Shown here piece by piece: positions 24,103-36,965 of a DNA stretch of 64,000 bases. Position numbers and translations under genes: made by a program. This DNA comes from Lunularia cruciata (taxonomy: Eukaryota > Streptophyta > Marchantiopsida > Lunulariales > Lunulariaceae), in assembly GCA_948567375.1 (NCBI GenBank), contig OX419758.1:63083965-63147964 (forward strand). The letters are read 5' to 3'. The notes under the pieces were generated by a model. The model had not been told where the DNA came from, did no database searches, and saw only the letters and a program-made list of their open reading frames with translations. Position 1 is the first letter of the stretch; every line of letters starts with the position of its first letter.

Positions 24103-24611
24103 TGAAAACATATATCAACAGCTTTTAACCGTACAGAGAAAGAGTCAATCAAGGACTTTCTTGCAACTTTTTAACATGGTTAAAAGTAAAACGGGAAAAC
24201 ATACAGTAAATAATGAGTGTAACTACCCCCAAAGTCTCATTTTCTTTCATCATCTAGTCGCCTAACATTCTTTTCCTCCTTCCTTCCAAAACGAGATCGT
24301 TTTTGTTCCGCCTGCAATGCACATGTAAACACCCCAAATTCTGTTCTTAAAATATGTGTGCCCACCAACTCCATCATTTTATATCCTTTGCAATATACAC
24401 CGTTAATGTTCCTTTAAGTTATGGAAATGATTTTATGTGTACAGTAGTACTACCGGAAGTTGTTGATATTTTCCATTGTTTACATGAAATAACTCCCTGC
24501 CTTTCACTGTACCAAAAACCACACGAAAGTACTGCTGTATAGTAACGAAAAGACATTCTCGAATCCTATTAATGATTCATATTAGTAGTTCGTAGATAAG
24601 GAGGAGAGAAA

Positions 24612-25016
24612 ATGATTCGAAGAATGTTGTTTAGGATTGATCAGGAGCAGGAGGTGGTGGTGGTGGTGAGTTCTCATCAGTCCATTCGATTCGTACGTTC
24701 GGGAGTTCAGAAGAAGCAGAAGGTCAAAAAGCTGCTTTTGGTGAGAGCTTTAGAGGTGATAATGGGCTTCATATCGTACAACAACAACAAAAACAGCAGC
24801 AGAAGATCGTGCCCAAGCTCAAGTGAGAATTGGAATCACAGTTTTTTCGTTTCACCGTCTCTCCTGAGCTCGTGTCACCGGTGGAATCTGGTTTTCCTAC
24901 ATTTCAGATGCCCATCATCAATCTCTTCCCCCTGGAAATCATACCCCTTCTTTAAGTACCTTGGGTATCAGTGTGTTGAGTTTTCAGTTCTGACGAAATC
25001 GGATACGAGCTTTTGA
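24612..25016 (+). CDS. Orphan open frame of 134 codons, doubtful
   Basis: The predicted protein begins MIRRMLFRIDQEQ, has a run of five Val, a basic middle and a Ser-rich region, and shows no domain, signal peptide or family signature I recognise. Length alone gives weak support in this moderately AT-rich DNA. It could be the first exon of an unknown gene, part of a noncoding transcript, or chance. I list it only because nothing else explains the stretch. Confidence 0.15.
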   Translation: MIRRMLFRIDQEQEVVVVVSSHQSIRFVRSGVQKKQKVKKLLLVRALEVIMGFISYNNNKNSSRRSCPSSSENWNHSFFVSPSLLSSCHRWNLVFLHFRCPSSISSPWKSYPFFKYLGYQCVEFSVLTKSDTSF

Positions 25017-25869
25017 CGTGAAAGGAGTGAAAACTCGGAAACGATAGACCATCGGAAATCGACGTGCTTTGTAATAGCGGATTTACATCATTTGTCTGTT
25101 ACTACGGATGGGAGAGTACCAGATGTTTATTGAGACAACAGTTTATTGGACCTACTCTGCCAGCAACCAAAGATTTTGGGGCACACTGATGGTTGTTCCC
25201 CGGGATTATAGAATTGGAGAGGGTTTTGGTGACAGAGATAACTTACATACATGTACTGGACATTCAGTGTTCTGTAAGTGGAGAAAGTACATTTCAGCAA
25301 TGTAGTAACCTGCATATTCCTATATGGGATCTTCCCATCCTTCGGTTTTTCTACGCGGTCGCCTTCTTCCATATTCCGATCAATACAAGACTTGAAACTT
25401 AGCCGTCCTCGAATCCATGGTGGTGGACTTTCCAACACCGTGCGTGTTCTCGGTTTTACGCCGATTGAGTTTGAAAAGAAAAAGAAACGAAGTACTGGGC
25501 AATCTATGATCGGAAAATGACTCACCCTCCTTCTCTCTCTCTCCTCTCGGACAACAAAAGCAAAGCACACCGAAGGCGGGAAAAGCAAGTCTGGGCCAAC
25601 CAGGAATGATGAGCTCTACAGACTTACATTCGTTACGACTAGCTGCTGTTTGCTGCTGGCTGTTGCTGCTGTTTTGGTCGTGGATTCTTCGACTCAATTA
25701 TGCACCACCACAAGCACCCACATGTTGATGGATTCTCCCTTATTTCGGATACTTGGGATTAGTTCTATATATATCATGAATCAAGTACCTGAGGTTGTTA
25801 CTAGTTGGCAATTCACGGGACCATCGTTGGTGCATGATATTCCGCATGAACCATGTGTGGATTTAGTGT

Positions 25870-28800
25870 TAAGCTTCCCCATGATAGACGTAAAAAGGAT
25901 TCACATATGAGCAAATTACGGCCTGCTTATATTCTAACGATGTTGGTATAATTAATGGCTGTTTTGGGTATCTTTCAGCACGAGCTCGATGATAATCTCG
26001 TACACATCCCACTTTTATCTTGACCTGTCGTTCGTTGGATTCCACCATACAGTGCAGTTGACATTCAGTAATATATCTACTTTCCGAAATCTGCGACCGC
26101 GTAGGATAACAAGAAAGATGGGAAGACTTCATCAATCCGTACAAGAATAAAACGTCGGAGGTAGCATGGGGGCTAAGCTCCAATAGTATCGGTGCGAGAA
26201 ATCTGTCCTAATGCACCTATCTACTTACTACATAATATCTTCTATCTTCTACCTTGACTTTGATAGATCATGCGCAGCAAAATTATCTTTCACACATGAC
26301 GTAGACTCTTTCTGCACTTGACAATTCAACCAAGGGAAGGCGACCGCGCATGATAACAAGAATGATGGAAGACCTCCATCAAGCCGTATAAGGATAAAAT
26401 GGGGCTCAGCCCGAATATTATCGGTATGAGAAATCTGTCCTGCAGCACCATTCAACAAGCAGTGCGGTACTTCTCTTACCAAATTAATTTTCTGCTGGCT
26501 ATCCTCCAGAGATGATGCTGTGAATAGTACTCTGTAATTCCAGGTAGGATGTGTACTTCAAGCTAAAAGATTCCTTTTCGAGAAGGAAGTTTGATGGTCT
26601 CTATACTGTATTGCACAGATTTCAGAAGAAAGGAATGGCGTTTTCTACTACTGTATTGTCACAGGATCAGGATAGAGTATACGATCCCATACTCCTGGCA
26701 ACTAACTAGAATCTCGATGTGCTCCACTTCCAGATCAAACATCAGTTAAGATCAGAAGATGTTCTGGGTTTACCTGTTGGGAATCCTTTGTCAGCAATAA
26801 TATTTTGAATAGGGAAATTTCAATCCAAATTGAGTGAAGGCCTCATCACCACGATTGAAGAATATCCGATGTGACGGCCTACTACACTCTAGGAGAAAGG
26901 GCGAACGCGTAGAAAACACGAAGGATGGGAAGACCCCATCAAGTGTACAAGAGACAAAATAGGTAAAATGGGGCTAAATGGAACTACACTCTAGGAGGGT
27001 AAATCAACAAAAATCGGACATCAGATGTTCAAAACGAATGCTCCACGAAAGATAAAAGAGTTACTCCAAGATTCATTTGATGCAAATGACTTCGATGTGA
27101 AGAAATACCCGATCCCCGTTTTGGAACTTGAACTGCATCATAGTCCTGGGTGAATGCGCCTGGGGTGTTAAAGTAGAGTATTCATTACTCCGGTAAGGGA
27201 ATCTCATCCCAAGTTGAAATTCTCAAGCTTGAAATGTCATGTTGGAAGTAGCGTGTCGCTAATACCGTTGTACATTATTGAGCTCATTAATATTCATTCA
27301 TTCCGGTACAATCCCCAACTTCAACTTGCAACGGAAAGCTTGAAATGTCATGCTCCAGCAATGGGGTCCCCAACAGTGCCGGATTCATTATTCGTACCCA
27401 GAACTGTAGCAGGCCTTCTTCTCTGCTATCTACAGCTGACATAATCAAAACGGTAAAATTCATACGTTTCTTATTACCCTCAATCTCGAGTAATTCATTC
27501 CTCTCCCAGTATCTGTAACACGTCAAGTTGTCGAAGTCCAGCTTAAATTTTCAAGGTGAACAATTCCTCTGAACAAAAACACCACCACAATTGTGCTGCA
27601 GTAACCATCTTTATCCCGGAGGTGGGTAAACTGGAATGCAAAATGACACCAAGGTGCTTCTAATAGACAGCCAATTCGGCATATGGGGATCCATAAACAA
27701 ACGTCTCTAGGATGCTAATTTGATTGAGTTAAGAAGAGTTAGTGATTTTCAGATGCCGGATCCATTCTACCTAAATATGATATGATAATCTGGATTTTGA
27801 ACTTAGCCGTCATCCAAGGTCTATACAAATATCACACTGAAATGTCAGCCTCAGTGTTTTCTTGTCAGAGAAATGGAAAGCTAGAAATGCATGAAAGTGT
27901 AGAGCAATTAATCCTACCAGGAGCCAATCAAGAGAAAACTTAAGCAACGGATATGTTCTAGAGATTGGCATGAGTTGTACAACATCGGGCGACACAACTG
28001 TCAAGTTCGGTTCGATGATTGATACTCGCTTTTCACAAGTTATTCATGACCCTTTGTGCATAGTTTATGATCTAGGGTGGTACTTGATTGGAAGAAGGGG
28101 ATGGAAGAAAGGAAGATGCAATTGGAGAACAGCGAGACTAATCTACCCTGAATAACAAGGAATGTCTGCCGAATATCCTCGGTTCTAAGTAAATGTAGAG
28201 GAAACTAGAATCCCTCTCATTGGTAGTGCTGCTGGATCCAACCAGTAAAAGCCTCCGACTTTGGCGCTAGCGTACTGCTGAGGTAGAAGTCTCCACACCA
28301 TAGTTGTCTCGGTGAAGTTTCCTCGAGGAGTTGGATAGATGCATGCGATATAGTACCAATCTGGTGCCATAAACGTGAGTCTCAACTTGGATACTGGTGT
28401 TTCAAACGTGACCTTTTACTTGGGTGTAGCGACAAACAGCAGGCCTTGACTACTCCTTTCATCCTTGAGATTCCAATCCTGCAGACAGTATTCCGGTCTT
28501 GAGACATCCATCATCTACAGTATCCCTATAGCAGCAGCTCTTCAGTATATTTTTTCCTGACGCGCAGAAAATCAAATCCTTTCATCTCACACCACTTTGG
28601 CGAGGAAGAATTAGCCGCTGGGTTTTTATCTTATCCAAATTTAAAAAGAAGATGTTAATGACTCCCCTAACGGCAATACTAAGACAGCTAGTAGGATGAT
28701 ACGGGATTTCGGTAGACGCAGATCAAATCCGTAGAAAATAGCATGAGGAGAGTACTTAAGTCAAGCTTGAGATTGTGGGGCCCCTTGGGATTGCGGGCGC

Positions 28801-30480
28801 CCATCCTCCGGCATGCTCTGATTCCTTGCCTGTCCGTGTCTCTTTGTCAGCTGCTGCTCCTGCTGTTCATACTCAGAGTGCTGCAGATCGAGATCCCCTG
28901 GAGTCTTCTACCGGATTCTCACTCGCTATCACCTTGTAACCCATCACTTTCGTACATCTATAAGTGACTCAATGATCCCCGGCCATTACTACTGGCTTTA
29001 GACAAATCCAACCCTCATTGGTCGTAATTGAGTCAGACGGAGTTATATTGATGAGGATCATCTGTGCTTCATTTACGCTCCATGGGTAATACTGAAGCTT
29101 CTTGGAGGATTTCTATCTCAAGATGGAGCTTCTCAATAGACGTGACAATAGACATCTGAATTGATGGCATGTTCATGAAGAGAGGGAGAAAGAAATTTGC
29201 CTCACGACACACAAGGATTTTGATGTGAACTGAAAACTCATGGTTCATGTCAAAACGTAAGAAGAGAACACCACAATGGACCAGATGGACCAGACGCAGG
29301 TAGATGTATCTAGATGTAGCCCCTCCAAAACTGAACTCCAAACGTAGAGTCATGAGGAAATACGAGATTTACAAATCTCAGCAACGTGCTGACAATGAGC
29401 GGAGGGAATTGACCATTTAACGAAGCACTTCAAGCCCATTTCAGTCAATGCGGGTCACTTCAGCTTTACCTCCCGTACTCTACCTATGACTCCCTACAGC
29501 TCTAAAATACGAAGATTGACCACCGGAGAAATTAATGCACCAACTCATCTACTTCTTGCTAACCCCACTTAGCTCTATGTTCACTTGATTAAAATGACTC
29601 CTTCCCTGGACCTGTCGATCCACACTACTCTGGGCATCCCTTGCTTGCTTTACACAAAAAATCGATAGTAATCATACGCAGTTCGCGCACCATATGCATG
29701 ACGAAAACTGATCAGTTCTCCGGCACAAAATGTCAGAAGATCCACCGGAGAATACAAAGACGTTTTTAATTTTATGATACTTGCAGAGAGTAAATCTAAC
29801 GTGATTGGTACCAGACTATCAGTCTAGTGTAACTGACTTTTCGATAAAAGGCACTATAAATCCTTTTCCAGGGTGAAATCTTCAGGAGGATTCTTTGCAG
29901 TCCTAAGATCGTGAGAACTAATGAGGAGGGGATGTTGAGGTAAATTTGATTCACTTCGCTCATAAGCATGATAGAATCTGTATTAGATTTCGAATGGGCA
30001 TTAACGGACGATCATTATGAAAGGGACTCCTCCATGAGAGAGCAAAATCTCTGAGAAGATCAACAACGACAACATCTGTCACAAGTGGGCACATTTTACG
30101 AGGTATTATGTGATGTCCAAAAGCATCATAATCCAACTTGCTAAAGCACTCCACACGATTGTAATAATAATCTCGTTATAATTTCTTCTTTTGGAGCTAT
30201 TTATCATTCTTCACCAGAAATATCAAATGCAGGGAATGGCATTACTCATCAACAGTTTTCCGGGAGGAACCAGAAGTACATCAGCGTCTTCTTCGACTTG
30301 ATGACGGGAGTGTATGGTATAATTAGATACTTCGAAAGAGTGCTTAGTCTGTTTTTACCTTTCTTGTGGAATTGCACTTTTGCCCATCCCGCGGTGGAAT
30401 GACGGATATAGAAGCGAAAGCAAAAAAGGGCCTTGCCACCCACATGAATGAGAAAAATATGTGCACTTCCAATCATTTGA
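25870..30480 (-). CDS. Putative unidentified multi-exon gene (exons only partly resolved)
   Basis: Several minus-strand blocks read like exons. They include 30480-30366 (GSAHIFLIHVGGKALFCFRF, then WAKVQFHKK before a GTAAAA donor), about 30150-29985 (VTDVVVVDLLRDFALSWRSP), 29353-29150 (LRLEFSFGGATSRYIYLRLV; LFLRFDMNHEFS), 28410-28188 (VTFETPVSKLRLTFMAPDWY; NFTETTMVWRLLPQ; VGGFYWLDPAALPMRGI) and about 28000-27923 (VVQLMPISRTYPLLKFSLDWLL before a GTAGGA donor). The alternating hydrophobic pattern and an NFT glycosylation motif suggest an extracellular beta-sandwich protein. I do not recognise the family, cannot fix start or end, and some blocks may be chance. LINE-like repeats lie in its 3' half. 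The 5' end would face MO25. Confidence 0.35.
26093..26218 (-). mobile_element. R6 LINE-like 3' end, copy 1
   Basis: Read on the plus strand it runs from GCGACCGCGTAGGATAAC through GATGGGAAGACTTCATCAA and GGGGCTAAGCTCCAATAG to AGAAATCTGTCC. The same order of words appears in five further copies in this window, always in this orientation. It looks like the 3' end of a retroelement that is 5'-truncated. Strand is inferred from the coding traces in the longer copies. Confidence 0.6.
26337..26450 (-). mobile_element. R6 LINE-like 3' end, copy 2
   Basis: It begins GAAGGCGACCGCGCATGATAA and ends TGTCCTGCAGCACC, carrying GGGGCTCAGCCCGAAT in the middle. It lies about 120 bases after copy 1 in the same orientation. 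Confidence 0.6.
26895..26979 (-). mobile_element. R6 LINE-like 3' end, copy 3 (short)
   Basis: It carries GGGCGAACGCGTAGAAAACACG, here shortened, then GGATGGGAAGACCCCATCAA and AAATAGGTAAAATGGGGCT, and stops at the palindromic GGGGCT...AGCCCC region. Confidence 0.55.
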
Positions 30481-30914
30481 ATCTGCCAAGTGGTTCTTCT
30501 ACGTGCATTATTGGCAGGAAAAATCTTCCCACATAGCTTCCAATGCTACGCATAAGGTTATGATGGCGAAAGTTTAGACGTAGTTCAACCTGTTCCCTAT
30601 TATAACTATGACTATACAACATCTGTGACATGATTCATCCACTGTCTTCAAAATGACTTCTCAGTTTAAAGAGTTGTTGGACGAGATTGACTCACATGCT
30701 TGGGTACCATTACTTGATTTTATTCTCAATTGAAGTGCAATTGGAGCACATCCAGCCAATGGAGTTTCCTGGCGTATCCTTTAAAACATTAGATTTTACA
30801 TACATCCTTACAAATATATAGGGACTCCTTACACCAGTGATGCATCCAGTAGCCATTGGGGAAGAAGTTGCTGTTTATAGTCCCTTAGAGAAGCCCTGCA
30901 CTCATGAGATTTGA

Positions 30915-31265
30915 AGCTGAAAGGGAAGGATGAAACTGGGAAGGAAAAGACTTGAAGAATGAAATGAGAAGGCTAGAAGAATGAAACTGGGAAGGGAAAA
31001 AACTTGAAGAAAGAAATGAGAAGGCTAGAAGAATGAAACTGGGAAAGGAAAAGCTTGAAGAATGAAATGAGAAGGCTAGAAGAAAGAAACTGGGAAGGAA
31101 AAGACTTGGAAAATACAATGAGAGGACTGGAAGAATGAAACTGGGAAGGAAAATACTTGGAAAATAGAATGAGAAGACTGGAAGAATGAAACTGGCTTGA
31201 AGAATGGACTGAGAAGGGTAGAAGAACTGGGAAAGAAAAGACTTGAAGAATGAACAAGAAGTGAA
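30915..31265. repeat. Purine-rich minisatellite, about 53-bp unit
   Basis: About seven diverged units of the type GAATGAAACTGGGAAGGAAA, AGACTTGAAGAATGAAATGAGA, AGGCTAGAA run head to tail. One strand is almost all purine. The Ser/Phe-rich open frames seen on the minus strand (up to 141 codons) are products of the repeat and not genes. Confidence 0.85.
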
Positions 31266-31269
31266 GACC

Positions 31270-32361
31270 AAAATTCCTCGGAAATTCTTCCTAACTTCAA
31301 AGCAGATCATGTGAGAGTAGAGAGAAGATTTTCGCAGTAGGGGATTCCCTTGAATGAACTACAAATTCCTGGGAAATAAACATAGAGAATTAATACTGTA
31401 AGCCAATTGAATTGCCAATGATGATACTACCGTAGTACTCTAGCAGCCCTAGCAGTAGCAGCAGCAGATAGCAAAAAGGGAGTAGACATCTAAATGTATG
31501 TGTATATATGTAGGGTGGTGTAATGACTAACTGACTGGGTTGTCCATTATTCTCTTCCTGTATGTGTGGCACCTGCCATCTGTCGAGGAGGAAAGAGCAT
31601 CAAGAGAGAGGCCTCTCTCTCTCAATCCGAACTTAGGTCCTGCTGCGATCTGACGTGTTGTTTTCCTCATACTATAATATACTCTACACAGCAATTTTAA
31701 AGAATAATATAGGAGTAGACAAAGGGAGAGACCCTCAAGTGGGGGAAGAGGAAGAAGAATTGCACCAAGAAGCACAGATGAGAAGAGAAACCCAACTCAT
31801 GAGCTGAGTGAGTTTGTGGGGAAGGGAGGGGGTGCATGAGGAGGAAGGAACAGGTGCTGATTGCTGAACAGGTTCTGTGTTTTGTCTTTCTGCAAACAAA
31901 CCAGTCACCAGAAAAGAAGAGCTCCTCTTGCTGCTGCTGCTGCTGTTTTTTGTCTTCCACTTTTCTTGGGAGTTTGTGAGAGTACAGCCAACAAGTGAGA
32001 CAGAATCTCCATTTCTTTGTGGGTGCTTTACTTCTTCCGTTTCTTTTCTTGTCTGCTTTTGCCGCTTCTTATTCTCCCACTTCGTCCGTCTGTTCCTTCC
32101 TTCCTTCTCTGACTTCCTCTCCCTTCCCTTCCTCTGTCTCTGTCTCTCTCTTCTTCTCCATTCTCATCCAGCGCAGATTGGCGAGACTTCATCTCTGAAG
32201 CAAGAATCGCATTCCCCTATTCAATCTCGGGTTGATCCGCCCTTTAGTTTCAGGATTCTCAGTCCGTGTGTGTGTGGGTTCTTTGAAAAGTCTGGAGGGG
32301 CTCTCAGTACTTCATTTGCCAATCTACTCATCGCAATTCTCAAGAAGGCAAGCTGGCTGCC
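31270..32361. promoter_or_regulatory. MO25 promoter and 5' UTR, possibly bidirectional
   Basis: The segment lies between the putative minus-strand gene and the MO25 start codon. A CTG trinucleotide run (about 31929-31945) and a long CT-rich tract (about 32030-32170), typical of plant 5' leaders, are visible. The MO25 transcription start is not defined. Open frames here (for example minus 31697-31960 with a Gln run) reflect these simple repeats. Confidence 0.4.
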
Positions 32362-35300
32362 ATGTCGTTCAATTTCTTCAAGCAATTTAAGCTTAAATCG
32401 CCATCGGAACTGGTCAAGGTGACCAGGGAAGCCCTCCTGGCCCTTGATTCTAAAACTGTCGCCGAAGTCCGCCTCCTCGAGAAGGTATGTTGTTTTGGAG
32501 AACACTTCAATTTGCCGAAGAGTAGGATTTTGTGTCCAATTGTCACTCCAACTGGGTGAAGAAAATTGGAAGACGAAAATTGTCGGCATCCACGGGAACG
32601 AGGGCCGTGCTCCACCATTATTCTAGAGCTAATTGACCCAGTTCAGTCGGGAGTTTTACAATCCCTCAGAGAAAGCGTGTTGGTCGAAGTGGGCCGACAT
32701 ACAATTCTTCCAAGTATCGCAGTGGGTCGCTTTCCCATTTCGTCAGCAATCGTCTGTCTGTTTCTAGTAACTGAGAATTGAGTTCACAGGAAGAGAAGTC
32801 TCTGGAACAGCCCCCAGCAATGCCGTGGAATCAAAAGGCTGATCAGTCTAAGTAGAGAGGAATAAAACTTAGCCCGGCTGCACCAGGCGTCATCGATAAA
32901 TACTTCGGTCAAACTTAAGTCACTGATGTTGAAGTGTGCGGAATTTTGAGTCGTAAGTCGCACTTCAACCACCCATTTGCAGGCTGTCACACACTCTTCG
33001 TATCCCTCAAGAATCGACTGCTTTTGCATTGAACTTTGTTGTTCGAAAGGCAGTCACAGAACCGGCGATGTATATAAGAATGTACTGTCATGCCACAGGA
33101 GCCTTCAACTACAGTGCGACTATATTTGTCGAGGACGTGATTTACATGAAGATATAAGCTGACCAGAGAAGATCCGACTGCACATGAATTGATCATCCAA
33201 ACGCTTTGTGGTAGCTCCGATGTCGTTTCAGGTTGAATAGAGCTATGGTTGTTTATGTGGGAATGATCTACACGTTCGTTTCGCTCGATGTGGAATAACA
33301 TGATTAACTTGCCGACTCGTTGCAGGCGCTAGAGGAGGTGGATAAAAACTTGGTGGCAATGAAGCATATGCTCCTGGGTGAGGGTGATACAGAACCAAAT
33401 CCTGAGCAGGTTTCCCAGCTGACGGTCGAGGCTTGCAAGGACGACTTTCTGGAACTTTTAGTTCAGAAACTCCCTTCCCTGGGTTGGGATGTACGATTCT
33501 GTTTCCCCTAAAAGCATGCTTTAGGAGCTTAGATTTTACTCCTACTTCCAAGTTGGAGGTCATCCATGTTCTTCCTGGTGCTGGTTCGTCTCGCATAATG
33601 TGTTGTGTTAATAAGTTTTGAGATAGAATGTGGGTGTCAGAGATGACATTCAGTCGTACACGGATTGATTCAAAGTGTAATGATATTCAGACTGCGATCA
33701 CCCGGTCTATACATCCGGCAGACATTTTGAAACGTATCCTTCGATTTGGAAGTCGTTTAAAGTTGTAGAGTACGTGGTTAATCTGCACAGCAGCTGTCCA
33801 GAGTAATCGGTAACTTTCCATCTCTTGGCATTTGCAGGCGAGAAAAGATTCGGTGAACATTTGGTGCACAATTCTGAGACAAAATGTTGGAGGTAGACAG
33901 TCTGGATTGGAGTTCATAGAGAAGCATACTGAACTGCTTGACTTCCTTGTTTCATGGTAGGTACGTTGTCTGCGGTAGACATCTGATTGTTCTCATTTGG
34001 ATGCAGAAACTGTGCTGTACTTTCTTTTTATGACAACTTAGTCTCAGGAGTGATACCCAAACGGCTGTTCGTTTTCTTGCTTGTAAATACTATGCTACAT
34101 TTTGTGTTGGTTTTTTGTGGGCTGTGATCAAGCTGTCATCCCTTGCGCTTAGGCCGTCACACTGTTGGAAGATATCTGCACTGAAAATATTTCATTTTGC
34201 AGCTATGAAACGAAGGAGATAGCTCTGAATTGCGGCAACATGCTGAGGGAGTGTGCCAGATATCCATCCCTAGCCAAGTAAGACCCATCTACGCGTAGAT
34301 CTGATGCTCAAAGCTTCCTGTTCTCTAATAACAGATGATGTTTGGAAAGGTGAACAACACTGTTAAGCACGCCTGCTTATTAAAGCGAATATTTTTGATT
34401 TTACTGTATTGGTATTGAGGATGAGCTATTAACAAACAGTAATATCTGTTGTCTTTCATTTATTCAAAATGAACGCCTTGGGAGGCACAAAATATAGTCA
34501 AGAACTTATCCAAAGCTGCGCTTCGTACATGTAACCTGCATATGACATATTTAGGATTAACTTTTGATTGCAAGCAGATACATGCTGGAATCGGCGAGTT
34601 TTGAGCTGTTTTTTAAATACGTGGAGCTTCCAAACTTTGATATTGCTTCCGATGCTTTCGCCACCTTCAAGGTTCATTTCTTCAGTTGTTCGCAGTGCAG
34701 AGCCTGGATACTCTTTATTTCTCGGTTCGGTTCGGCCTCGTGTCGGTTGATGTAAACCTTTTCAGCTTATTGCGAGTATCACTTGAGATATAGATTGCTA
34801 GCGTTCTTCTAGGAAATGGTAATCAATGCCGGTGTTTCGTACTCTTCAATTAGTCCTATGTTCAAACAGCTGTCGGTGCGTATCTAGGGAAGTTTGTAGT
34901 TACTTCCTTCATTGATTTTCACCTCCAGTTTGCCTCATTTCTTTGAGCAGGAGCTGCTGACAAGACATGAGGCTGTCGTCTGTAATTACCTTACCACTCA
35001 TTACGTTCAGGTAAAGTCGCTCTTTCTATGCCAATGACTTGCATCTTTCAGTATTTCATGTCTTGTGGAAGATCACAACTATGTTAATGATGCGTTCCTT
35101 AGCTAAATTGTGGCTGCAGATGTGTATCAAAGCTTCCTCTTAACCTGTAAGAATCTAGGGAGAGACTCTATTTTCTCCGTTTGCTGATACATATTGGACC
35201 GGTAGAAGTTGCATGTCGTGACTTTCTTTACTGGCTTATATATAAGCTGATCATTGTGACTCCTTGTCATGCGCAGTTTTTCCGACTATATGACAGACTT

Positions 35301-36965
35301 CTTAGTTCTACCAACTACGTGACTCGACGCCAATCTCTTAAAGTAGGATCACCATCCAAGAATAATTCCATGCCTCATCTGTACCTTTGAGGCTTACAGG
35401 AACTCGCTTCTGCTATAACTGAAACCTCAACTTCTCCATTAATCTCCTCAATTCTTAAAACATTTCAGTTTGACTGTCAATTGTATGCTAGATCACGGTT
35501 CCATTTGTGGTTTCTGTTCAAAGTATTTCATGTTTATTGTTCTTCACTTTAGGCTCCGAATCTGTTGATTTGGAAGAGGTCTGTTATTTAACCATGCTAA
35601 CTGTTGCGTCTGCGGTTGTGAAGCTCCTCGGTGAGTTTCTGCTGGAACGATCGAATGCAGCAATCATGATGCAGTACATATCGGAAGTGCACAATCTGCG
35701 CATTATGATGACACTGATCAAGGTGTGTGCTGCTTTCTCAACTGCTCCAACGTGTTGTTGATATCGGCACTTAAGTCGTCTTAGCTCGTCAACGAGCTCT
35801 AGTTACTAAGAGAAGAGCAAATTAGTCCACCAACCTTAATGGCAGAGTGCTCCGCAGGGAAGTACAAATTGTTCGGTTATCCTGTTATGTTGATTAGAGG
35901 GTATATCTAGTTTGCTGGTTGGTGCGTGTGTCCACCCACCTCGGTAGGATCTTACTCCCTTATGGCTGGTGGCCTTCCAGTCGGAGTCTTTGGCCACACT
36001 ATGATCCTTTGACTAAAAGTTTATTTCCCCGTTCAGATTCCTTTTATTTCATACAAAGGCTGATTTCCTTGTTGAATTAAGCAATATGGTCTCTTCGTTG
36101 TGCAGGATCCCAGCAAAAACATTCAGTCATCTGCTTTCCACGTCTTCAAGGTTCGTTCCAAGATTCATCCGAAGTTGATCTTGTTCTCGGACTCATGTTA
36201 CGCGTGATTACTTAGATGGGATATCTAAGCAACGTGCTTTAGTCGTTTGGTAATATCTGGAATTCGAACCGAAGCACTACTGACTGCGGCCATGCCGGTT
36301 ACAGGTGTTTGTCGCTAATCCGAACAAAACTCCTGCCATTGTAAATATACTGTACAAAAACCGTGACAAATTGCTGAGATTTATCGACAATTTCCACCTG
36401 GACAAAGGTAAACACATGCTCATGATCTTCTTTCACGGTGTCATATATCATTTCATGGCAGCAGCAAATCGAGGTCGTGAAATTTGCGCATGTACGTTTC
36501 TAGCATAAGGATTCTGGTGATGCAATAAGAAGCTGATGTGTTAATAGAGTTGGATGCAATGGAAGGAAATGCCCACATCAGTTACAGTGTGGACACTCGT
36601 CCCATATCAGCTCCTTTGTTTCATAAGTCCACAGCTTGTCCTAGTCTTGTGAGAAAGCTGAAGCTAGCAGCCGATGATAACGAGTGGATTTATATTGTTA
36701 AGAATATGTCCGCAACTCTTCACCAGCCTGATTGGAGTAGCCGAAGCTTCGAGAGGCATTCGTAAACTGTCGAGTCTATCTGCACAATCATTTCAGCCAT
36801 CTACTTGGCGAGACGATCAAGCTGCGTCATAGGTCCCTTTACCCCGTCTATTATTGAAATGGTTGTGCTGCGTCTTTGGTGGTATGAGCAGAAGATGATC
36901 AGTTCGAGGAGGAGAAAGAGTTGCTAATCAAGGAGATCGAATCACTGCAACAAATTGGACATTAA
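32362..36965 (+). CDS. MO25: MO25/CAB39-like scaffold protein (spliced, 11 coding exons)
   Basis: Coding exons by GT-AG sites and frame: 32362-32484, 33326-33490, 33838-33956, 34203-34277, 34578-34671, 34951-35010, 35277-35342, 35624-35722, 36106-36150, 36305-36407 and 36892-36965. The total is 340 aa, close to the usual length of about 340. Family landmarks in order are MSFNFFK, GDTEPNPEQ, the WC-containing helix of exon 3, YETKEIALNCGNMLREC, SASFELFFKYVELPNFDIAS, LTTHYVQFFRLYDRLL, YVTRRQSLKLLGEFLLER, FHVFKVFVANPNK and the acidic end DDQFEEEKELL. The protein is an armadillo-like helical scaffold that activates STE20/GCK-type kinases; in plants it is tied to MOB/NDR-type signalling in growth and polarity. 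All exon phases join without correction, so the gene looks intact. Confidence 0.95.

Larger units (their letters stand above)
21703..24600. other. AT-rich intergenic DNA with small repeats
   Basis: No gene is recognised. One stop-free block after a TTGCAG acceptor-like site (23463-23610) encodes TVGGFATFDLKNFYIKSP and ends at TAA. It could be a lost exon but has no partner exon that I can find. The stretch holds a tandem duplication (22220-22509), two hairpins (22912-23005) and a TA microsatellite (24064-24101), listed separately. Confidence 0.35.

Noticed and set aside
24029-24265. Open frames with Ile-Tyr runs on both strands
   Set aside because: They read through the TA microsatellite.
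30885-31310. Long Ser/Phe-rich open frames (up to 141 codons) on the minus strand
   Set aside because: They are translations of the purine-rich minisatellite in three frames; all three look alike, which is a repeat artefact.
31697-31960. Minus-strand poly-Gln open frame as first exon of the unidentified gene
   Set aside because: The Gln run is just the CTG repeat read in reverse and the rest shows no coding character or splice link to the exon-like blocks.
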